Source: Verrucomicrobiota bacterium
GTDB lineage: Bacteria; Verrucomicrobiota; Verrucomicrobiia; Opitutales; UBA2995
DNA: 11,486 bases
Assembly: GCA_027297085.1 (NCBI GenBank)
Contig: JAPUIL010000296.1
Span: 1 to 11,486, forward strand
Direction: 5' to 3'
Part shown: positions 7,185 through 11,486 of the stretch, piece by piece
Numbering within the stretch: the first letter of the stretch is position 1
How the letters are laid out: every line of letters starts with the position of its first letter
Notes under the pieces: generated by a model
Database searches by the model: none
What the model was told of the DNA's origin: nothing
Seen by the model: only the letters and a program-made list of their open reading frames with translations
Program-made: the position numbers and the translations under genes

Positions 7185-7663
7185 GAATCGGCCTCGTTGA
7201 AAAAGATATATAGAGGAACTGTCTTCTCGAGCTCAATGAGAACTTTCGCAGAAGCGAGAGTTTCTTCCAGATATAAAAGTTCCTCGAGTTCCATCCCTGC
7301 AATATCGATTTGGGCGACTTGGGAGGAAGATACAGATGGGCTTTGGCCTTGCCAAACCGAATAGCTGAACAAGCCTACGAGCAGGACAGCGGCCACCATG
7401 CCCATTTTAACCAACCAACTTGGTCCAGGAAAACGAAATATATTTGAGGGAGCCTTGGCTTCTATCCGATCAAGCGTGCGCTCAGTGAAGTCCGGGCTTA
7501 TCGTAACAAGGTTCCCAGCCAGAAGTACATCCACTTCTACCTCCGAAACGGGAGATGCTTTAATTAAAATCCTTTCAGCAAAGGAATCTTGCGGTGCGAC
7601 TGGACTCCCGGATAAGAGGGCATCCAGCTCTTCATCGGTGATGGTGCGTTTCCCGGGGTTCAT
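7181..7663 (-). CDS. Putative anti-sigma factor, single-pass membrane protein with internal duplication
   Basis: Encodes 160 residues from ATG 7663. A longer frame to 7714 exists, but the chosen start has GGAGG 7 bases upstream and overlaps the sigma stop as TAATG. Residues 1-80 should be cytoplasmic, about 84-104 form one membrane helix, and about 105-160 would be outside. There is no HxxxCxxC zinc motif. The cytoplasmic part is a tandem duplication with a 31-residue period: ELDALLSG (12-19) with DSFAER (26-31), then EVDVLLAG (43-50) with PDFTER (57-62). The outer part is acidic and helix-prone (ELEELLYLEETLASAK). Position directly after an ECF sigma gene, translational coupling and single-pass topology support an anti-sigma role. 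It parallels the DUF3619-type gene of ECF-DUF3619-DUF3106 operons in Betaproteobacteria (recalled, not searched). No database family is assigned with certainty. Confidence 0.75.
   Translation of the reverse strand: MNPGKRTITDEELDALLSGSPVAPQDSFAERILIKASPVSEVEVDVLLAGNLVTISPDFTERTLDRIEAKAPSNIFRFPGPSWLVKMGMVAAVLLVGLFSYSVWQGQSPSVSSSQVAQIDIAGMELEELLYLEETLASAKVLIELEKTVPLYIFFNEADS
7192..7195 (-). promoter_or_regulatory. Ribosome binding site of the DUF3106-like gene
   Basis: GAGG on the minus strand, 7 bases before the ATG at 7184 and inside the 3' end of the anti-sigma coding region, supports that start. Confidence 0.6.
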
Positions 7664-8223
7664 TATAAGGCCTCCATTTCTTTCTTCAATTGGGTCCGAG
7701 CCCGGTGAATCCATGTTTTGACGGCATTCTCGTTTGCTTTCATTACCTCTGCTATCTCCTGATAGCTAAGTTGTTGCTGTTTATAAAGTAGTAGAGCTGT
7801 TCTGTGTTTTTCCGGCAGTTTCTTTATGGCCAATTGGAAAACCTCCTCAATTTCGTTCAATCGGCGCTGGACCTCCGGATCCTCGTTTTCACCGTAGTTA
7901 AACTCCTGGGGATCTACATAATCCACTGGTTTACGGCTTCGACGGCGGAATTCATTGAGCAGGACTCGCCGGGCTACATGGAACAAGAAGGTAGAGAATT
8001 TGGCACGGGCCTGGTAACGTTCCGCGGCACGGTAGATTTTGATGAAAACCATTTGGGCCAAATCTTCCGACTCAGCATAAGAACCCAGGGAACGATAGAA
8101 AAAATTGATGAGCGGCTTTTTCCATTTGTCGATCAGCTGACGCAATGCCTCGGAATTGCCTGCGGCGACCTCAAGCATGAGGCTGATATCTTCGTCGATT
8201 GGTATCACGGCAGGTTCGGACAT
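7663..8223 (-). CDS. ECF-type RNA polymerase sigma factor (sigma-70 family)
   Basis: Encodes 186 residues from ATG 8223 (MSEPAVIPIDEDI). An in-frame ATG at 8310 would add 29 residues that look unlike a sigma factor, so the shorter form is preferred, though neither start has a clear Shine-Dalgarno site. Region 2 spans about 24-97: DLAQMVFIKIYR (54-65) is the core-binding/-10 recognition part, followed by FSTFLFHVARRVLLNEFRRR. A linker rich in acidic residues (100-120) leads to region 4 at about 132-180: LPEKHRTALLLY, then the helix-turn-helix LSYQEIAEVMKANENAVKTW that reads the -35 element. Region 3 is absent and the length is that of ECF factors. The downstream putative anti-sigma gene starts within the stop codon (TAATG), so the two should be made in a fixed ratio. 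The stimulus and regulon are unknown; the neighbouring exported protein suggests an envelope signal. Confidence 0.9.
   Translation of the reverse strand: MSEPAVIPIDEDISLMLEVAAGNSEALRQLIDKWKKPLINFFYRSLGSYAESEDLAQMVFIKIYRAAERYQARAKFSTFLFHVARRVLLNEFRRRSRKPVDYVDPQEFNYGENEDPEVQRRLNEIEEVFQLAIKKLPEKHRTALLLYKQQQLSYQEIAEVMKANENAVKTWIHRARTQLKKEMEAL
7671..7675 (-). promoter_or_regulatory. Ribosome binding site deciding the anti-sigma start
   Basis: GGAGG on the minus strand overlaps the last sigma codons and stands 7 bases before the ATG at 7663, fixing that start over the upstream in-frame alternative at 7714. Confidence 0.8.
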
Positions 8224-8360
8224 ATCCCATGTGGCTATGTTCTGCCTTTGTAGCTGCCAAGCTGATAATGGAGAGGCTGTTAATTCCATGAACCATAAAT
8301 CCCCTTTCATCGGGAAAAGTTGCAGCTAAAACGGGATTTTTTTGTCTATCACCTTGATGA

Positions 8361-8373
8361 ATAAGGTCCTTAT
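8361..8373. repeat. Odd palindrome ATAAGG-T-CCTTAT
   Basis: A perfect 6+1+6 inverted repeat, sharing its last base with the longer palindrome beginning at 8373. It lies about 140 bases upstream of the preferred sigma start and about 50 bases upstream of the alternative one. A protein-binding site is possible; it has no T-tract and so is not a terminator. Confidence 0.5.
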
Positions 8374-8390
8374 GAAATTCGCGAATTTCA
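8373..8390. repeat. Perfect 18-bp palindrome, candidate operator upstream of the sigma operon
   Basis: TGAAATTCGCGAATTTCA is its own reverse complement over all 18 bases. It lies in the sigma/nrd intergenic region, nearer the sigma gene (about 150 bases from ATG 8223, 63 from ATG 8310). This is the form of an operator for a homodimeric regulator, but no family is recognised. It is well away from the nrd promoter. Confidence 0.55.
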
Positions 8391-8496
8391 AAGCCTAAAA
8401 TTGGGAAGAACTTGTGAATTGTTTGTGGAAAATTTTTAAAATCAGCCACTGTCAGCGACTTAGGTGCTATTCACATATGTTAACAACTAAAATCCA

Positions 8497-8525
8497 TTGA
8501 CACAAGATGTAGGGGTTCCCATAAC
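8497..8525 (+). promoter_or_regulatory. nrdBA promoter (sigma70 type)
   Basis: The -35 element TTGACA (8497-8502) is a perfect consensus, and a 17-base spacer leads to CATAAC (8520-8525), a 4 of 6 match to the -10 consensus. Transcription would begin near 8532, giving a leader of about 150 bases before nrdB. NrdR box 1 overlaps the -35 and spacer, and box 2 covers the expected start site. Confidence 0.7.
8500..8515 (+). promoter_or_regulatory. NrdR box 1
   Basis: acACAAGATGTAGGGG fits the 16-bp NrdR consensus (acaCwAnATnTwGtgt): the left half and central AnATnTwG match, and the right end is degenerate. It overlaps the -35 element, as expected for repression of dNTP synthesis genes when dATP is high. 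Confidence 0.75.
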
Positions 8526-8531
8526 TTTTCC

Positions 8532-8547
8532 CCACAACATATGGGGG
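8532..8547 (+). promoter_or_regulatory. NrdR box 2
   Basis: ccACAACATATGGGGG matches the NrdR consensus core ACwAnATnTnG. It begins exactly 32 bases after box 1 (16-base gap, three helical turns), the spacing typical of paired NrdR boxes, and would cover the transcription start. Confidence 0.75.
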
Positions 8548-8684
8548 ATAGTAGGATTTACGGATCCAATTCTCACCCAAACCTTAATCAGTCTCTTCTG
8601 GAAGTCATAATAGCCTCTGATTTCTGGTGTTTGCTTCATTTCCTAACCTGAATTCACACCAAACTTTTCTCTTTTTCTGCGCTG

Positions 8685-9770
8685 ATGGACAAAATATTTA
8701 CGATTGGAAGTAAGACTTTCATCCTGGACGAAACCAAAGCCGAAGCCGCTTACGCCGCCAAAAAAATCATCAATGGTCGTGAGTCCATGACCTTCAACCT
8801 CTTACCCTTGAAGTACAAGTGGGCGTATGACCTATACCGCACCATGAAGTCCAACCATTGGGAGCCTGAAGATATTCCGATGAACGTGGACATTGACCAA
8901 TGGAAATCTACAGACCTGCTCAGCGATGTAGAACGTTGGATCATACGGATGGGTATTGGATATTTTTCAGCCGCTGAGGGAATCGTTGGTGACAATATTC
9001 TCCATGTAATCCGTGAAGTTGTCACTGCTCCGGAGTTGAAGCTCGTTTTGGGACGCCATGCGCATGAGGAAAACATCCATGCGGATTCACTGCTTTATAT
9101 GATCAGTTCTCTGGGTATCAACCCGCATGAATGTGAGGCTATGTTCGAGGACATCGATACCATCGTTAAGAAAAATGAATTCGTTACCCGTACTTCCCAG
9201 GCGCTTCGCAGGGATCTCGATCTCACCCAAATTGAGAACAAGCAGCTACTGGCTAAGAACATGTTTATCTTCGGACAGTGCATGGAAGGCACCCAGTTCT
9301 ACGGATTATTCGGTATGGTCTTGTCTCTTTATCGGCAAAACAAGTTTCCCGGTATTGGCCAGATGTTTCGTTACACCCTGCGCGATGAATCCAACCACAT
9401 CGAGTTATTGCGAAACTTGTTTATGGATTTGATCTCGGAGAATCCCGATATATGGACCGAATCCTTCCGGCAAGAGTGTGTGGACCTCATGAGGGAGGCT
9501 GTCTCCCTCGAAAAGGAATTCATCCAGGATTGCCTGCCCGTGAACGCGGTAGGTTTGAGCGCCGAATCTTTTACACAATATATTGATTACATAGCAGATC
9601 GCCGTCTCGAAGGCGTCGGGCTTCCTTTGATTAATCCAGGTGTTTCCAATCCATTCCCCTGGCTCGCCGAAATGATGGATATCCAGAAGGAGCAAAACTT
9701 CTTCGAAGGTCGAGTCACTGAATACCAGAAAGCATCTGCCCTGGAACATGTAAATGATGACGAACTCTAA
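8685..9770 (+). CDS. nrdB: Ribonucleotide reductase class I small subunit, class Ic type (Leu at radical site)
   Basis: Makes the metal-based oxidant that starts reduction of ribonucleotides to deoxyribonucleotides in partnership with NrdA. The 361 residues fit the family. Metal ligands by alignment (from memory) to Chlamydia trachomatis R2: E98 (AAEGIVGDN), E129 and H132 (EENIH), E201 (CMEGTQFY), E235 and H238 (LRDESNH). All six are present, with Glu rather than Asp at the first site, as in Chlamydia. The position of the radical tyrosine (E. coli Y122, Chlamydia F127) is L136 in HADSLLY. Electron-transfer residues are kept: W59, D234, Y230 (Chlamydia Y222) and C-terminal Y347. These facts point to a Mn/Fe class Ic enzyme. 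There is no N-terminal ATP-cone, so allosteric activity control must reside in NrdA. ATG 8685 lacks a visible Shine-Dalgarno site. The gene precedes nrdA by 28 bases and follows an NrdR-controlled promoter. Confidence 0.95.
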   Translation: MDKIFTIGSKTFILDETKAEAAYAAKKIINGRESMTFNLLPLKYKWAYDLYRTMKSNHWEPEDIPMNVDIDQWKSTDLLSDVERWIIRMGIGYFSAAEGIVGDNILHVIREVVTAPELKLVLGRHAHEENIHADSLLYMISSLGINPHECEAMFEDIDTIVKKNEFVTRTSQALRRDLDLTQIENKQLLAKNMFIFGQCMEGTQFYGLFGMVLSLYRQNKFPGIGQMFRYTLRDESNHIELLRNLFMDLISENPDIWTESFRQECVDLMREAVSLEKEFIQDCLPVNAVGLSAESFTQYIDYIADRRLEGVGLPLINPGVSNPFPWLAEMMDIQKEQNFFEGRVTEYQKASALEHVNDDEL

Positions 9771-9798
9771 CAGCTAATCCTGCCAACTCTCTAGTTTC

Positions 9799-11486
9799 AT
9801 GCTTAACCGTACCTCCGCTCTTAAGGAAGATCTTGCTCTTAAGAAAATTGTCCAGGACAACCACCAGGAAAAATCAAAATTCAATTGGCGCGAAGTCCTC
9901 ACCGACGACCGGCTCATTCAGCCCGACCTGAAAGTTGAGTCGCAAGACGGCGCCGTTGATATCGAATTGGCGGATATCGCCGATATGGTGGGTAACGCCT
10001 TAACCAATCTGTTGGTATCACGCGAAGACCAGAACGTATTTACCAAGGAAAACCAGGAGTTTGTCGCCAATATTACCAGGGAAGTCGGTAAACACCTGCT
10101 CGACCTGCCGCACGCCCCAGGCGTTCCCAATAGCATATCCCAACGCGCGCTCAACCTTGAGATCGAGAGAACCCTCGTCGACAACAATGCGCACGATGTG
10201 GCCAAGAGCCTGGTGGTCAATCGTTCTCACTTGATCCCGGTGCAACAGCCGGCCTCGACCTGCCGTGTTATCCGTCGCAACAATCAGGTAGTCCCCTGGA
10301 ATGAGAACAAGGTAGAGATTGCAATTCGCAAAGCCTTTCTCTCCCTGGAAAAAGATTCTTCCCCAGCGATTGAAGTTGCTCAGGCAGTTTCGCTACGCGT
10401 GCGCGATTCACGCCGTACATTCATCCACATCGAGGATGTGCAGGACATCGCTCAGGAAGAGCTCATGAAAGCAGGTCACTTCAAAGTGGCCGAAACCTAT
10501 ATCCTTTACCGTGCCCAGCGCACGATGTTGCGGGAAATGGAAGGCGATACAGCGACCGAGGTGGCTGATACGCAGCAAAATTCCATGGTTGTGGTCAAGC
10601 ATCCTGATGGAAATACCTTTTTATGGAACGGAGCTGACCTGAAAGAGCGAATCCGTTATGCCATGATCGGCCTCGAGCTTGACATGGGCGAAGAGGAAAT
10701 TGAGTCCGAGCTGCGCCGTTCCCTCTTCGACGAGATCACGGTGGCCGATTTACAGAAAACCATTATTCTGAATGCCAAGTCTCTCATCGAGAAGGACGCC
10801 GACTTTGCAAAATTTGCCGGACGGGTCCTTAGCACGTACATTTATGAGGAAGTCATCGGGTGGGATATAACCAAGCACGGTATTGGATTGCTCAAACGTT
10901 TTCACACCAATTACTTCAAACGGTACCTGAAACACGGAATCAAAATCAAGCGGCTCTCTCCCCGCTTGAAAGAGTTCGATATCGATAAACTCGCAGAAAC
11001 ACTCGACCCTGCTGCGGATCTCGATTTCGACTACCTGGGGATCCAGACCCTTTATGATCGTTACCTCATTGTCGACAAAACCGGCGATAAACATCGTCGC
11101 ATGGAAACACCCCAAGTATTTTGGATGCGTGTCGCCATGGGCCTCTTTGTCGACGAAAAGAAAAACAAAGAAGAAAAAGTCATTTCACTTTATACGCTGT
11201 ATAAAAGCCGCCGGTTCTGCTCATCCACTCCTACCTTGTTCAACTCCGGTACTCTACACTCCCAACTATCCTCCTGTTACCTGTATTGGGTTGATGATTC
11301 CATTGAAGGAATCATGCAACGTGGTATTGCCGAGAACGCCTACCTATCTAAATGGGCAGGCGGTCTCGGTGGGAGTTGGACATCGGTTCGAGGCACAGGC
11401 GGCTACATCAACGGAACCAACGGCGAGAGCCAGGGTATCATTCCGTTCCTCAAGCTTCACAACGACCAGCTAGTGGCTGTTAATCA
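9799..11486 (+). CDS. nrdA: Ribonucleotide reductase class I large subunit, 3'-truncated by the window
   Basis: Catalytic and allosteric subunit reducing ribonucleoside diphosphates; 562 codons are visible and the frame is open at the window end. A long N-terminal extension is present. Residues about 53-142 look like a degenerate ATP-cone (ending DNNAHDVAKSLVVNR) without the usual VxKRDG start. Residues about 155-245 form a more complete one (CRVIRRNNQVVPWNENKVEIAIRKAF, here in two parts: CRVIRRNNQVVPW then NENKVEIAIRKAF; ending GHFKVAETYILYR). Residues about 263-350 (VVVKHPDG onward) are the standard R1 N-terminal helical region. The catalytic barrel begins near 415 with LYDRYL, then STPTLFNSGT (476-485) and QLSSCYL, where C493 is the first redox-active cysteine. 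AGGLGGSW and RGTGGYI follow. This architecture matches the roughly 1,050-residue chlamydial NrdA, so nearly half lies beyond the window. No Shine-Dalgarno site is seen before ATG 9799. It is cotranscribed with nrdB. Confidence 0.95.
   Translation, partial: MLNRTSALKEDLALKKIVQDNHQEKSKFNWREVLTDDRLIQPDLKVESQDGAVDIELADIADMVGNALTNLLVSREDQNVFTKENQEFVANITREVGKHLLDLPHAPGVPNSISQRALNLEIERTLVDNNAHDVAKSLVVNRSHLIPVQQPASTCRVIRRNNQVVPWNENKVEIAIRKAFLSLEKDSSPAIEVAQAVSLRVRDSRRTFIHIEDVQDIAQEELMKAGHFKVAETYILYRAQRTMLREMEGDTATEVADTQQNSMVVVKHPDGNTFLWNGADLKERIRYAMIGLELDMGEEEIESELRRSLFDEITVADLQKTIILNAKSLIEKDADFAKFAGRVLSTYIYEEVIGWDITKHGIGLLKRFHTNYFKRYLKHGIKIKRLSPRLKEFDIDKLAETLDPAADLDFDYLGIQTLYDRYLIVDKTGDKHRRMETPQVFWMRVAMGLFVDEKKNKEEKVISLYTLYKSRRFCSSTPTLFNSGTLHSQLSSCYLYWVDDSIEGIMQRGIAENAYLSKWAGGLGGSWTSVRGTGGYINGTNGESQGIIPFLKLHNDQLVAVN

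Larger units (their letters stand above)
8224..8684. other. Divergent intergenic region between the sigma operon and nrdBA
   Basis: This AT-rich stretch holds no convincing gene. The sigma side (about 8350-8390) has two adjacent palindromes. The nrd side has the promoter and NrdR boxes at 8497-8547. After box 2 the remaining 137 bases to the nrdB ATG form an untranslated leader with no strong structure; the only thing seen is a 6-bp TGGTGT/ACACCA inverted repeat with a long loop. The part from 8224 to 8310 could be coding if the sigma factor starts at 8310. Confidence 0.6.

Noticed and set aside
7664..7714. Upstream start for the anti-sigma gene at 7714
   Set aside because: The internal ATG at 7663 has a perfect GGAGG site and a TAATG overlap; the longer form would run 50 bases into the sigma gene without a binding site.
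7804..8253. 149-codon open frame on the + strand
   Set aside because: Antisense to the sigma gene, which has clear region 2 and region 4 motifs; it is a mirror of that coding sequence.
8224..8310. 29-residue N-terminal extension of the sigma factor from ATG 8310
   Set aside because: The extra residues (MKGDLWFMELT...) do not look like a sigma factor N-terminus, and the form from 8223 already has normal ECF length. It cannot be fully excluded because neither start has a Shine-Dalgarno site.
8469..8484. ACATATGT palindrome as a third NrdR box
   Set aside because: It is a self-complementary 8-mer near the right place, but its centre is T-A rather than A-T, and it does not keep the 32-bp register or the ACwAnATnT core.
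10750..11115. 121-codon open frame on the - strand
   Set aside because: Antisense to nrdA, which is continuous and conserved through this stretch.

Overview
The window (about 50% G+C) looks like a chromosomal segment from a member of the PVC superphylum, most likely a marine Verrucomicrobium of the Opitutae/Puniceicoccales type. This is an inference. The main reasons are a Chlamydia-like (class Ic) ribonucleotide reductase whose large subunit carries a long N-terminal extension, the general protein flavour, and the scarcity of Shine-Dalgarno sites. No mobile element, tRNA, rRNA or CRISPR array is visible.

Layout. (1) 1-524, + strand: 3' part of an RDD-family membrane protein gene, closed by a strong intrinsic terminator (544-576). 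(2) 630-2054, + strand: cardiolipin synthase (two HKD motifs). (3) 2083-5606, - strand: a two-gene glycosyltransferase operon, convergent with cls. The promoter-proximal gene is a processive, cellulose-synthase-like GT2 membrane enzyme. The second gene is a fusion of a GT-C-like polytopic membrane half and a soluble GT-A half that resembles the TIGR04283 transferases. (4) 5724-6623, - strand: a 3-hydroxyisobutyrate-dehydrogenase-like oxidoreductase. (5) 6738-8223 (possibly to 8310), - strand: an ECF sigma factor, a single-pass membrane protein likely to be its anti-sigma factor, and a DUF3106-like exported protein. These three are joined by TAATG and ATGA stop/start overlaps and closed by an intrinsic terminator (6674-6715). 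(6) 8224-8684: divergent intergenic region with palindromes on the sigma side and a clear nrd control region on the other side (TTGACA-N17-CATAAC with two NrdR boxes exactly 32 bp apart). (7) 8685 to the window end, + strand: nrdB then nrdA (5' 562 codons only).

How the genes work together. nrdB and nrdA encode the two subunits of an aerobic class I ribonucleotide reductase that should be repressed by NrdR when dNTPs are ample. The small subunit keeps all six metal ligands, but the radical-bearing tyrosine is replaced by Leu136. With Glu at the first ligand position, this indicates a tyrosyl-radical-independent, Mn/Fe (class Ic) cofactor. The sigma operon looks like an envelope-signalling cassette: cytoplasmic sigma factor, membrane-tethered regulator and periplasmic helical protein. 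The glycosyltransferase pair, Cls and the RDD protein also concern the envelope. The most interesting points are the Leu-type NrdB, the NrdR/promoter architecture, the 31-residue internal duplication in the putative anti-sigma factor, the GT-C/GT-A fusion, and the palindromes upstream of the sigma gene.
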